Part shown: positions 1 to 8,089 of the stretch, piece after piece
Position numbering within the stretch: the stretch's first letter is position 1
Layout of the letters: the number at the start of each line of letters is the position of its first letter
Source of the DNA: Acidobacteriota bacterium
GTDB taxonomy: Bacteria; Acidobacteriota; Vicinamibacteria; Vicinamibacterales; JAKQTR01
Direction of reading: 5' to 3'
Length of the DNA: 64,000 nucleotides
Assembly: GCA_026393675.1 (NCBI GenBank)
Contig: JAPKZQ010000016.1
Coordinates: forward strand, 25,360 to 89,359
Made by a program: the position numbers and the translations under genes
The notes under the pieces: generated by a model
What the model was told of the DNA's origin: nothing
Databases searched by the model: none
The model's input: only the letters and a program-made list of their open reading frames with translations

Positions 1-2
1 CG

Positions 3-1349
3 CAGTCACGCTGGTCCGAGGCGCAAGACCTGGCGCTCTCTGCCGTTCGTCTCGCGCCAGAAGACGCGTACGCGTGGCAGCTTGTCGCGACCAGTCGATA
101 CCTGATGGGCAACGTGATGGGGGCGCTCGACGCCTGGAACCGCACGGGCGAGCCGCGCATCGACACCACCGACATTCACGGCGCCGAGCGGACGCGGCAA
201 CCGGTCGTCGTTCGCGCCGCCGGGCTGCAGCCCCGACAGGTGCTGACGGCTGAGGCGTTCGGGCGGGCGCTACGCCGGCTTCGCGATTTGCCGGTCGCCT
301 CGAATGCACGGATGAGGTACGAGCCCATCGATGGCGGGCTCGCCACGCTCGACGTCTTCATCGACGAGCGCAAGGTGGTGCCGAGCGGGTGGATTGCGGC
401 CGCGACCATTGGCACGAGCGCGTGGTTGGTCGGCGAGGTGCGAATCGACGTGGCCGGACCCCTGGGGGCCGGTGAGGTGGAGAGCGCGTTGTGGCGGTGG
501 GCAGCCAAGCGGCCGGCTGTGGCACTCGGTCTGGCGCTTCCATCCCCTCAGTGGCTTCCCGGCATCATCTCGTTCGACGCGTCGTGGGAACGGCAGTCGT
601 ACGGTGCGACGCCGTCGTCAAATGACGCCACGCTGGTGCGCGAAGAGCGTCGCCGCGTCGGACTGAACCTGGCCGATTGGTCGACCAGCTGGCTCCGGTG
701 GCAGACCGGCGCCGCCCTGGACCGCTTGCGCGAATACGGCGATCTCGATCAGAACCGCTTCGACGCACGCGACTATCTCGCTCTGGAGAGTACGCTCAAC
801 GTCCGTCTGGCCGGCGACCGCCTCGCCGTGGCGGCGTCAGTAGGCTGGTGGGCGCCGTTCGCCGGTGGGAATCGATTTGGTACGGGCGGACTGCTGGCGG
901 CGTGGCGTTCGACCGACGACGCGACCGTTCCGTCCTGGTCCGTGATGACCGAGATCGCCGTCGCCAGCCGTGCGGCGCCGCTCGCTCTGTGGCAAGGCGC
1001 CGGCACCGGCCTGGGGCGCAGCGGGCTGCTCCGCGCGCACCCGCTGATCAGCGGCGACGTGATGACAGGGCCGGTCTTTGGCCGCGAAGTGGCGCATGGC
1101 TCGCTTGAATACGTGCAGCCCGTGGGACGCGTGCTCGTGGGCGCCGTCTCAATCGCCGGGTTTGTCGACGCCGCGCGGGCGTGGCATCGGCTGAACGGCC
1201 TCGATACGTCGCCGCTATACATCGACGCTGGGGTTGGCCTGCGCGTGCGTGCACGAGGCCTCAGCGGCGGCATCCGGATCGACGTCGCACACGGCCTTCG
1301 CGACGGGGGCACTACGCTCTCAGCCGGCTGGGCCCCGTGGCCTCGGTGA
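3..1349 (+). CDS. TPR-POTRA-beta-barrel outer-membrane protein (5' truncated)
   Basis: The reading frame is open from the first complete codon, so the gene begins outside the window. Upstream of the first in-window ATG (105) the frame reads a tetratricopeptide-like helix pair with the LAPEDAYAW pattern, followed by a POTRA-like segment (LTAEAFGRALRRLRDLP) and then about 280 residues of alternating hydrophobic/aromatic strands ending in a short terminal strand (TLSAGWAPWPR), as in BamA/ShlB-like barrels. This suggests an outer-membrane barrel with periplasmic TPR and POTRA modules. The next gene is a PA2779-like protein. PA2779 genes usually sit next to a C39-type cysteine peptidase with C-terminal TPRs (PA2778), so the missing N-terminus might carry such a domain. 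That last point is inference. The barrel assignment rests on pattern, not on a recognised family name. Confidence 0.6.
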   Translation, partial: QSRWSEAQDLALSAVRLAPEDAYAWQLVATSRYLMGNVMGALDAWNRTGEPRIDTTDIHGAERTRQPVVVRAAGLQPRQVLTAEAFGRALRRLRDLPVASNARMRYEPIDGGLATLDVFIDERKVVPSGWIAAATIGTSAWLVGEVRIDVAGPLGAGEVESALWRWAAKRPAVALGLALPSPQWLPGIISFDASWERQSYGATPSSNDATLVREERRRVGLNLADWSTSWLRWQTGAALDRLREYGDLDQNRFDARDYLALESTLNVRLAGDRLAVAASVGWWAPFAGGNRFGTGGLLAAWRSTDDATVPSWSVMTEIAVASRAAPLALWQGAGTGLGRSGLLRAHPLISGDVMTGPVFGREVAHGSLEYVQPVGRVLVGAVSIAGFVDAARAWHRLNGLDTSPLYIDAGVGLRVRARGLSGGIRIDVAHGLRDGGTTLSAGWAPWPR

Positions 1350-1410
1350 GTCCTGATCTCATGTGCTGTTTGGAACAGCGTGGCGCCGTCTGGTTCGCTA
1401 TGCTGACCGA

Positions 1411-1432
1411 CGTCTGGTTCGACCGCCAGACG
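1411..1432 (+). terminator. 7-bp hairpin between barrel gene and PA2779-like gene
   Basis: Arms cgtctgg (1411-1417) and ccagacg (1426-1432) are perfectly complementary with an 8-nt loop. The hairpin lies after the barrel stop and 12 bases before the Shine-Dalgarno of the next gene. There is no clear U-tract, so it may be a weak terminator or a leader hairpin. Confidence 0.25.
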
Positions 1433-1454
1433 GTTCGTGTTCTTGGAGGTGTCT

Positions 1455-1838
1455 ATGCGTATCCGAACGACCCTTGTGACCGTTGTCGTGTCCTCGCTCC
1501 TGTGGAGCTCGTCAGCCATGGCGCAGCAACGACACGTTGTCGATCCCGCCCAAATGCGTCAGGCCATCGCCGACCAGGCACTGACGGACCAGCAGAATCG
1601 TGACGCCGTGATCGGCGTGTTGCAAAGTTCGCAGGTTCGCGACCTGGCCGGCCGCCTCGGGCTGAGCGTCACGCGCGCCGAAGGCGCGGTGTCCACGCTC
1701 AATAGCGCGGAGCTGGCGAGTCTGGCCGCATCGGCGCGCATGGCTGACGCCCAGTTGGCAGGTGGGAGCTCCACGATCGTGATCTCGGTGACGACGCTGC
1801 TGCTCATCATCATCATCGTCATACTCATCGCCCGCTAG
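1455..1838 (+). CDS. PA2779-like small membrane-anchored protein
   Basis: A 127-residue protein with an N-terminal signal peptide (hydrophobic run ending SSAMAQQ), a helical middle (QMRQAIADQALTDQQNRDAV, GRLGLSVTRAEGAVSTL) and an extremely hydrophobic C-terminal segment (TTLLLIIIIVILIAR). This order matches the PA2779/DUF6627 family, which has a signal peptide, a region in which an alpha-helical repeat measures residues in pairs (SxxEAxxRVxxLSxxE-like) and a C-terminal membrane helix. The start at 1455 is preceded by ggagg at 1445-1449; an upstream in-frame codon at 1437 lacks this. Function is not established. The neighbouring TPR gene fits the usual PA2778/PA2779 pairing. Confidence 0.6.
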   Translation: MRIRTTLVTVVVSSLLWSSSAMAQQRHVVDPAQMRQAIADQALTDQQNRDAVIGVLQSSQVRDLAGRLGLSVTRAEGAVSTLNSAELASLAASARMADAQLAGGSSTIVISVTTLLLIIIIVILIAR

Positions 1839-1881
1839 CACCGCACCGCGCGCGCACTCGGGTTCGGCAGACTCACGCCTG

Positions 1882-1902
1882 GGGCCGACGCGCGGTCGGC
1901 CC
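1882..1902 (+). terminator. 8-bp GC-rich hairpin after PA2779-like gene
   Basis: Arms gggccgac (1882-1889) and gtcggccc (1895-1902) pair perfectly around a 5-nt loop. The hairpin sits 44 bp after the stop of the PA2779-like gene and 60 bp before the ABC exporter. There is no strong T-run after it, so termination is plausible but not certain. Confidence 0.35.
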
Positions 1903-1961
1903 TTGGCGCCCGGCCACCACGGCCGTCGCGCCTCCGTCGACCAACACGGTGGTGAGCAGGC

Positions 1962-3815
1962 ATGCCCGAAGAGCAAAGCACCCGCCCGACGTCTCGATCC
2001 TCGCCCCGGACGCTGAGGATTATCGACCTCGTTCGGCCTCACTGGAAGGCGCTGACGCTGGCGTTCGTCGCCGTCCTGGGCGAGACGCTGACGGCTATTC
2101 TCGAGCCGTGGCCTATCAAAGTTGTCGTCGACAACATTCTGCAGTCGAAGCCACTACCGGAGTTCCTGGCCCGCATGGTGACAGGGGTCTTTGGCCACGG
2201 CCCGTATGCTCTGCTGAATTTCGCCGTGGCCGCCGTGGCGGGCATTGCCATTGTCGGCGCCGTCAGTGCGTACTTCGACAAGTACCTGACGACCAGCGTG
2301 AGTCAGTGGGTGGGACACGACTTGCGCCGGACCATCTACCACCACATCCAGCGGCTGTCGCTCGCCGAGCACGACAAAGCGCGGACCGGCGACATGATCA
2401 CGCGGGTCACGACCGACATCGAAGTCATCCAGAACTTCATTGAGTCCGCGCTACTCGGCATTCTCGTCAATCTGATGACACTGGCCGGCATGATCGGTGT
2501 CATGTTCTACCTCAACTGGCGCTTCACGCTCATCGCGTTGTCGGTGATGCCTGTGCTCTTTGTGGTGGTGTACCGCTACACGGGACGCATCAAGAAGGCC
2601 TCACGGGCGGTGCGCACGAAAGAAGGCGAACTGCTGTCGGTCGTGGCGGAAGTGCTGACGTCGATTCGCGTGGTCAAGGCCTTTGCGCGCGAAGACTACG
2701 AACAGAAGCGATTCGACTCCGAGAGTCTGGCCAACGTCGAGGCCGGCCTGCAGGCCCGAAGCCTCAAGGCCAAGCTGGCCCCGGTGGTCGAGGTGATCGT
2801 CGCGACCGGCACCTGTCTGGTGCTATGGTATGGCGCACGACTCGCCCTGGCCGGCGAACTCAGCGCCGGCGTGCTCATCGTCTTCCTCCTGTACCTGGGC
2901 AAGATGTACAAGCCCATGCGCGATCTGTCGAAGATGACCGACACCGTCTCCAAGGCGATGGTCGGCTACGAGCGCCTTCAGGAAGTGCTCGAGATTGAAA
3001 GCCTCGTCCGCGACATGCCAGGCGCACGCCGGGCTCCGAAGTTCACCGGCCAGATCGAGTTCAACAAGGTCAGCTTCAGCTATGGAGCCGACAAACCGAT
3101 CATCAAGGATGTCAGCTTCAAGGTCGAAGCGGGGCAGGTCGCGGCCATTGTCGGTCCGTCAGGGGCGGGGAAGACGACCATCGTGAGCTTGATTCCGCGG
3201 TTCTACGATCCGCTGTCAGGACAGGTCGTCCTTCAGGGCGCGGACATTCGGCGGTATCAGTTGAAGTCGCTGCGCGACCAGATGAGTTTTGTCCTGCAGG
3301 ACACGCTGCTGTTCCGCGCGACGATCTGGGAAAACATCGCGTACGGCAAGCCTGGCGCTCCACTCAGGGAGATCAGGCGCGCGGCCGAACTGGCAAACGC
3401 GCACGAGTTCATTGACGCGATGCCCGACGGCTACGACACGATGGTCGGTGAGCGGGGCGTCACGCTCTCGGGCGGTCAACGCCAGCGCATTGCGATTGCC
3501 CGCGCCGTCATCCGCGACACCCCGATCCTGATTCTTGATGAACCGACGGCCGGTCTGGACGCCGTCTCTGAACTGGCCGTCATGGAAGCCCTGGACCGGC
3601 TGATGCAAGGGCGAACCTCCGTCGTCATCGCCCATCGTCTCGGCACGATCCGCCACGCAAACGTCATCTTCGTCATCAAGGACTGCGAATTGGCCGAACA
3701 GGGCACGCACGAAACGCTGATGGCCCAGAACGGCGTGTATGCGGAATTGTACAGAATCCAAACCCCCGACGACGCCACGATCGGCGCAGTTCCACCAGTG
3801 GCCGCGCCGCAATGA
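1962..3815 (+). CDS. ABC exporter, fused permease and ATPase (MsbA/LmrA type)
   Basis: A 617-residue half-transporter. Residues about 20-320 form a six-helix type IV ABC transmembrane domain with the intracellular coupling sequence SQWVGHDLRRTIYHHIQRL and the X-loop-side segment GELLSVVAEVL. Residues about 365-600 are the nucleotide-binding domain with Walker A GPSGAGKTT, Q-loop FVLQDTLLF, signature LSGGQRQR, Walker B ILILDEPT and the H-loop in VVIAHRLGTI. Such proteins dimerise in the inner membrane and export lipids, peptides or drugs; the substrate cannot be told from sequence. The C-terminal tail (about 20 residues) is low-complexity. It is preceded by a hairpin and followed by about 250 bp without a gene, so it appears to be transcribed alone. 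Confidence 0.95.
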   Translation: MPEEQSTRPTSRSSPRTLRIIDLVRPHWKALTLAFVAVLGETLTAILEPWPIKVVVDNILQSKPLPEFLARMVTGVFGHGPYALLNFAVAAVAGIAIVGAVSAYFDKYLTTSVSQWVGHDLRRTIYHHIQRLSLAEHDKARTGDMITRVTTDIEVIQNFIESALLGILVNLMTLAGMIGVMFYLNWRFTLIALSVMPVLFVVVYRYTGRIKKASRAVRTKEGELLSVVAEVLTSIRVVKAFAREDYEQKRFDSESLANVEAGLQARSLKAKLAPVVEVIVATGTCLVLWYGARLALAGELSAGVLIVFLLYLGKMYKPMRDLSKMTDTVSKAMVGYERLQEVLEIESLVRDMPGARRAPKFTGQIEFNKVSFSYGADKPIIKDVSFKVEAGQVAAIVGPSGAGKTTIVSLIPRFYDPLSGQVVLQGADIRRYQLKSLRDQMSFVLQDTLLFRATIWENIAYGKPGAPLREIRRAAELANAHEFIDAMPDGYDTMVGERGVTLSGGQRQRIAIARAVIRDTPILILDEPTAGLDAVSELAVMEALDRLMQGRTSVVIAHRLGTIRHANVIFVIKDCELAEQGTHETLMAQNGVYAELYRIQTPDDATIGAVPPVAAPQ

Positions 3816-4066
3816 TCGTCACCGGGGAAGGGCCAGAGGACCATGTGACGGTTTATCCCCGAGAACATGTAGCGGAGCCTGGATGTGTAGGAGAACGTAC
3901 ATCCTGTTCAATACAGGACAGCGCGTCGAAACAGGGCTGGCTATCATCACGACCGGGCCGGAGATTATGCTCTCTGGCAACATTGCGCATGGGCCGACGT
4001 GACGCCTTCGCGGGTGTGCGTTGAGCCCGAACGAGTCAGGCCGTGCGGATTCACAAGGTGGTGGTT

Positions 4067-5221
4067 ATGAGAAAGACACGATACACACTCGGACTTCTTG
4101 GTCTCGTGGTGCTGACGGCGGGCAGCGTGAGCCTCTCGGCACAGCGGGGACAGCAACAACGCAATCGGCCGGCGTTCATCGCGATGTCGGGGACGTACGA
4201 ACTCGAAACGACGCGTGGTGACAATGCGCAGCGCGCGGCCGACCTGGCCACTCGCAATCTGCCGCAGCCTCAGCGCGACCGCGTCCATCAGAGCCTGCTG
4301 AATCGGCTGCAACCCCCGACGACACTCGCGATCGATCGCAACGGACGAACGGTCACGATCAGCTCGTCGAGCGGTCCACGCGCGACGTTCGACGCGGACG
4401 GGCGGACGCAAAACGAACCTGGGCGGAACGGACGAATGACGACGACGCGCGCCGAGTTCATCGGCGACCGGCTGTCGGTCTCGACGAGCGGCAACCGCAA
4501 CACCGACTTCCTCGTGACCTTCGAGCCGCTGAACAACGGTAATGGCTTGCTCGTCACGCGGCGGTTGGACAGTGATGATCTCCGGCAGCCCGTGACCATT
4601 CAAAGCTACTACCGACGGGTCGCCAACCAACCGCGATGGGATCTCTACACGCCGGAACCAAGCGTCGCCCCACGGCCCGGACGAGGGCCGTCCACCGTGC
4701 CAGACGGCACGCGGATCGTGGCCGTGCTGGACACCTCGCTCAGCACGCGTACATCGCGGAGCGGCGAGCGGTTCTCGATGACCGTGCAGGGCCCGCCGCA
4801 GTACCAGGGCGCCCGGATCGACGGTGTCATCGCGCGGATCACGCCGTATGGCCAGGGCCGCAACGCGGATATGCGGGTCGACTTCGATACGATCCGCCTG
4901 CGAGACGGCCGGACGGCTGAGTTCGAAGCGGTCCTCAATACCGTGCGCACACCCGGCGGTGTGACCTTGCGGGTCGATGCCTCGGGCGGCGTGCCCGATC
5001 CGAACCGCACCAACGCGACCATTCAACAGGGCGCCATCGGCGCAGCCCTCGGAGCGATCATCGGCGCCTTTGCCGGCGGTGGCAAAGGCGCGGCCATCGG
5101 CGCAGTGGTTGGTGGCGCCGGCGGCGCGATCCTGGCGCAGGACCGCGAACAATACCTCGACCTGCCTCCAGGAACCCAGGTCACGATCATCGTCACGTCA
5201 TCGCGCTACCGCACACCGTAG
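4067..5221 (+). CDS. Exported protein with C-terminal glycine-zipper
   Basis: A 384-residue protein with a clear signal peptide (MRKTRYTLGLLGLVVLTAGS, cleavage near SLSAQ). The middle is rich in beta strands, and residues about 210-310 (DGTRIVAVLDTSLST, GERFSMTVQGPPQYQGARIDG) resemble domains that recur in acidobacterial envelope proteins. A glycine-zipper of the YMGG/Rick_17kDa type follows (GAIGAALGAIIGAFAGGG, GAVVGGAGGAILA) and the end is LPPGTQVTIIVTSS. Glycine zippers pack helices in membranes. The ATG at 4067 is chosen because aaggtggtgg lies just upstream and the signal peptide then starts correctly; a GTG at 4043 would add eight residues. It leads a run of envelope genes up to 9025. 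The exact role is unknown. Confidence 0.75.
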   Translation: MRKTRYTLGLLGLVVLTAGSVSLSAQRGQQQRNRPAFIAMSGTYELETTRGDNAQRAADLATRNLPQPQRDRVHQSLLNRLQPPTTLAIDRNGRTVTISSSSGPRATFDADGRTQNEPGRNGRMTTTRAEFIGDRLSVSTSGNRNTDFLVTFEPLNNGNGLLVTRRLDSDDLRQPVTIQSYYRRVANQPRWDLYTPEPSVAPRPGRGPSTVPDGTRIVAVLDTSLSTRTSRSGERFSMTVQGPPQYQGARIDGVIARITPYGQGRNADMRVDFDTIRLRDGRTAEFEAVLNTVRTPGGVTLRVDASGGVPDPNRTNATIQQGAIGAALGAIIGAFAGGGKGAAIGAVVGGAGGAILAQDREQYLDLPPGTQVTIIVTSSRYRTP

Positions 5222-5263
5222 CGACGAGACGCGAGTCACGGCGGGAGCGAGGACCGGAGGAAC

Positions 5264-6283
5264 ATGACCATGCGACGAACCGCTTTGAAGTTGTGCGTCA
5301 TGCTGATGCTGGCCCTGGCGGCCTTGTCGGCCGGCGTCACCGCTCAGAAGAAGGACATCAGCGCCCGGAAGGCCGACGCCGCCACGTTGCCGGAACTGAT
5401 TTGGCGGGATCCGGGCGACATGGCCTCCCTGGACTTGACGTATGGGGTCGGCGGGAAAGCGCACGCGCCGGATCCGACCGGCACGTTCACGTTCGTCAGC
5501 GAGGACACGGCTGGGTCGAGCCCGAAGTTCGAGGTCACCGACGGGCAGGACGTCTTGTGGAAGGTCAAGCTGGGGCAGGAGGCGAAGCCGGAAACGGCGG
5601 CGACGCGGTTCCTGTGGGCGGCCGGCTACTTTGTCGACGAGGACTACTACATGGCCGAGCTCACGGTAAAGGGGCTGCCGACCTTGCAGCGTGGCCAGGA
5701 ATTTGTGTCCTCCGGCGGCATCGTCCACGGCGCCCGCCTCGAACGGAAGCCGAAAACTGTCAAGAAGCTTGGGGACTGGGACTGGTTCGACAATCCGTTT
5801 CTCGGACAGCGGGAGCTGAACGGCCTGCGCGTGATGATGTCGCTCTTGAACAACTGGGACCTGAAGCAGGTCAACAACGCCATCTACGTGGTGGACGGCG
5901 AGCGCCATTACGCGATCAGCGATGCCGGCGCCACGTTCGGGCACACGGGCAACGCGATGCAGCGATCCAGGGGCGTGCCCAAGGACTATGAAGGCTCGAA
6001 GTTCATCGCGAAGGTCCATCCGGAATTCATTGACTTCGAGCTCAACAGCCGCCCCTTCTTCCTGTTTGTTGTCGCGGTCTCCAACTACCGTGAACGCACC
6101 AAGATGGAAAAGATCACCCAAGACATCCCACGCGCCGACGCGAAATGGCTGGGGCGGAGGCTGTCGATGTTGACCGACGGCCAGATCCGCGACGGTTTCC
6201 GCGCCGCCGGGTATGGGACTGGCGACGTCGAGACGCTGACCAGGACCGTCCGGCAACGGATTGCGGCACTCGAGGCCCTGTGA
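5264..6283 (+). CDS. Exported protein of unknown function with kinase-like motifs
   Basis: A 339-residue protein with a signal peptide (LCVMLMLALAALSAGVTAQ). ggagg at 5256-5260 could serve ATG 5264 or, with better spacing, ATG 5270. I do not know a named family, but the motif order resembles an atypical protein/lipid kinase fold: VLWKVKLGQEAKPE (beta3 Lys and helix C Glu-like), NNWDLKQVNNAIYV (catalytic-loop-like D-x-K-x-x-N), and YAISDAGATFG (Asp-Gly metal-binding-like motif), followed by a helical end (LTDGQIRDGFRAAGY). FAM20C, HipA and PI-kinase-like enzymes share this general arrangement. Export implies action in the periplasm or outside the cell. The kinase reading is inference. Neighbours are a PLD-like protein and an exported metallophosphoesterase. 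Confidence 0.65.
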   Translation: MTMRRTALKLCVMLMLALAALSAGVTAQKKDISARKADAATLPELIWRDPGDMASLDLTYGVGGKAHAPDPTGTFTFVSEDTAGSSPKFEVTDGQDVLWKVKLGQEAKPETAATRFLWAAGYFVDEDYYMAELTVKGLPTLQRGQEFVSSGGIVHGARLERKPKTVKKLGDWDWFDNPFLGQRELNGLRVMMSLLNNWDLKQVNNAIYVVDGERHYAISDAGATFGHTGNAMQRSRGVPKDYEGSKFIAKVHPEFIDFELNSRPFFLFVVAVSNYRERTKMEKITQDIPRADAKWLGRRLSMLTDGQIRDGFRAAGYGTGDVETLTRTVRQRIAALEAL

Positions 6284-6335
6284 TCACCTGGAGGCCGCGC
6301 AAGGCTGGTAGGCCGGCGACGGGGGAGACTCGGTC

Positions 6336-7466
6336 GTGAGGCTCATCATCGAGCCCGCCGACGGTGTCGCGCCGTTGCTCTCCGCGATCAAGCGCGCCAC
6401 GCAGAGCGTGGAGATTGCCATTTTCCGCCTCGATCGCAAGGACATCGAGCTGGCGCTCAAGGCGGCAGCCGCGAAGGGCGTCCGGGTGACCGCGCTCATT
6501 GCCTTTGCCAACCGCGGCGGCGAACAACGCTTGCGCCAGCTCGAACTGCGCTTCCTCGATGCCGGGATCATTGTGGCGCGCACGGCCGGCGACCTCACCC
6601 GGTACCACGGCAAGTACATCCTGATCGATCGCCGCGTCCTGTACGTCCTCTCGTTCAACTTCACGCGTCTCGATATCGATCACAGCCGGGGATTTGGCGT
6701 CGTCACCAGCCAGGCGAACTGCCTTCAGGAAGCGGCGAAGCTGTTCAAGGCTGACTGCACGCGGACCCGGTACGCGCCGAAGGTCGAGACGTTTGTCGTG
6801 AGCCCGGCGAACTCCCGGCACGTCCTCGGCACGTTCCTGAAGCAAGCGAAGAAGCAACTGCTGATCTACGACCCCAAGATCTCGGACCGGGAGATGCTGC
6901 GAATCCTCCAGGAGCGAGCGAAGGCGGGCGTGGAGGTCAAGGTCATCGGCCAGGTGTCGGGACGGCCCTCGTTCGAGGTGCAGAAGCTGGCGGGTACGCG
7001 GCTCCACACGCGCACGATTATCCGCGACCGGCACCAGGCTTTCATCGGCAGCCAGAGCCTTCGCACGGCCGAACTGGAGTCGCGCCGTGAAGTGGGCCTC
7101 ATCGTTCAGGACCCGAAGGTCGTGAAGAAGCTTATCGACACATTCGAGGCCGACTGGACCAGGACGAGTACCAAGAGCGTGCCGATTCCATCAGACGCCG
7201 TGGACGCGCCGATCGAGAAGCCGGCGGGTGCGTCCCCCAAGGAAGTCGCGAAGGCGGTTGGGGTCTTCACGCACGAGCTGCAGTCGCTCGCCACCACCGT
7301 GAAGAAGGCGGTGAGGCAGGCGGTGGTCAAGGCCGGGGAGGACGTGCTCCACGACAAGGGTGTCAAGGACACGATGAAGCAAGTCGTCAAGCAGGCGGTG
7401 AAAGAGGCTGTCAAGGACGCGGTTCACGAGGCTCAAGAAGCCCTGCCGCCAAGGAGCGTCGAATGA
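6336..7466 (+). CDS. Phospholipase D-like (HKD) protein with helical C-terminal tail
   Basis: A 376-residue protein starting at GTG 6336 with gggggag just upstream. Two PLD/cardiolipin-synthase-like half-domains are visible. The first has an intact HKD motif (HGKYILID, about residue 94, followed by SFNFT). The second reads HTRTIIRD, with Arg in place of the usual Lys, followed by GSQSL and the conserved Glu in REVGLIV. Residues about 300-376 form a long Lys/Val/Ala-rich amphipathic helix (KKAVRQAVVKAG, TMKQVVKQAVKEAVKDAV), which may bind membrane. No signal peptide is present, unlike the neighbours. PLD enzymes hydrolyse or transfer phosphodiester bonds in lipids or nucleic acids; the substrate here is unknown. 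The stop overlaps the next start (ATGA), so it is translationally coupled to that gene. Confidence 0.85.
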   Translation: MRLIIEPADGVAPLLSAIKRATQSVEIAIFRLDRKDIELALKAAAAKGVRVTALIAFANRGGEQRLRQLELRFLDAGIIVARTAGDLTRYHGKYILIDRRVLYVLSFNFTRLDIDHSRGFGVVTSQANCLQEAAKLFKADCTRTRYAPKVETFVVSPANSRHVLGTFLKQAKKQLLIYDPKISDREMLRILQERAKAGVEVKVIGQVSGRPSFEVQKLAGTRLHTRTIIRDRHQAFIGSQSLRTAELESRREVGLIVQDPKVVKKLIDTFEADWTRTSTKSVPIPSDAVDAPIEKPAGASPKEVAKAVGVFTHELQSLATTVKKAVRQAVVKAGEDVLHDKGVKDTMKQVVKQAVKEAVKDAVHEAQEALPPRSVE

Positions 7467-8074
7467 GCACGAAGCGTTGGATTCGATCTCGAGGGGTGTC
7501 AGGGCTCGTGGCCCTCTCCCTGTGCGTCGCCGCCCCCCGGATGCTCGCGGGCCAGGGTGCCGTGCCGACCAAGGAACAGGCCGCCGATGCGGCGGCCTTC
7601 AAGGAGTTTTCTGTCCGCGTGCAGGCGTACGTCAAGCTGCAGAAGACGGTCGAGTCGAAGCTTCCCGCCCTGAAGCCCACGGATCTGCCGGAAATGATCA
7701 CGGCGCATCAACAGGCCCTGGCGAGAAAGATCCGGGAGGCGCGGCCGAAGGCGAAGCCGGGCGACGTTTTCACGGACGCGGCCCGCGAGGCGTTTCGCCA
7801 CGTCAGCCGTACCGCGCTCGGGGGGCCGCGCTCGGCCCAGTCACGCGGGTACATGCGGCCGGACGGGCCCAACCCGAACATGCGCCTGGCGGTGAACGGG
7901 ATCTACCCGGACACCGAGCCGATCACGGCCCCCCCGCCCGAGCTGTTGGCGGCATTTCCGCCGCTGCCCGTCGAGGTCGCCTACCGCGTCGTGGGCCGGA
8001 CACTGATCGTGATGGACGTGAAATCGCGTCTGATCGTCGACGTCGCTCGCGAAATCCTTCCCCAGGCACCATAG
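7463..8074 (+). CDS. Small exported protein of unknown function
   Basis: A 203-residue protein whose ATG (7463) overlaps the TGA of the PLD-like gene. The N-terminus is a signal peptide (RGVSGLVALSLCVAAPRMLA, then GQG). The mature part is helical and charged (EFSVRVQAYVKLQKTVESKL, EMITAHQQALARKIREARP). It ends with a compact strand-rich motif (LPVEVAYRVVGRTLIVMDVK, RLIVDVAREILP). This C-terminal pattern of LP-x-E-x-x-YR-x-VGR-x-LI-x-x-D is one I associate with recurring acidobacterial secreted proteins, but I cannot name a function. Tight coupling to the PLD-like gene suggests a shared process in the envelope. Confidence 0.75.
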   Translation: MSTKRWIRSRGVSGLVALSLCVAAPRMLAGQGAVPTKEQAADAAAFKEFSVRVQAYVKLQKTVESKLPALKPTDLPEMITAHQQALARKIREARPKAKPGDVFTDAAREAFRHVSRTALGGPRSAQSRGYMRPDGPNPNMRLAVNGIYPDTEPITAPPPELLAAFPPLPVEVAYRVVGRTLIVMDVKSRLIVDVAREILPQAP

Positions 8075-8089
8075 GAACTGGACACACCG

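Noticed and set aside
3910..3926. 6-bp hairpin (tcctgt/acagga) after the ABC exporter
   Set aside because: Short stem, no U-tract, could be chance; not strong enough to call a terminator.
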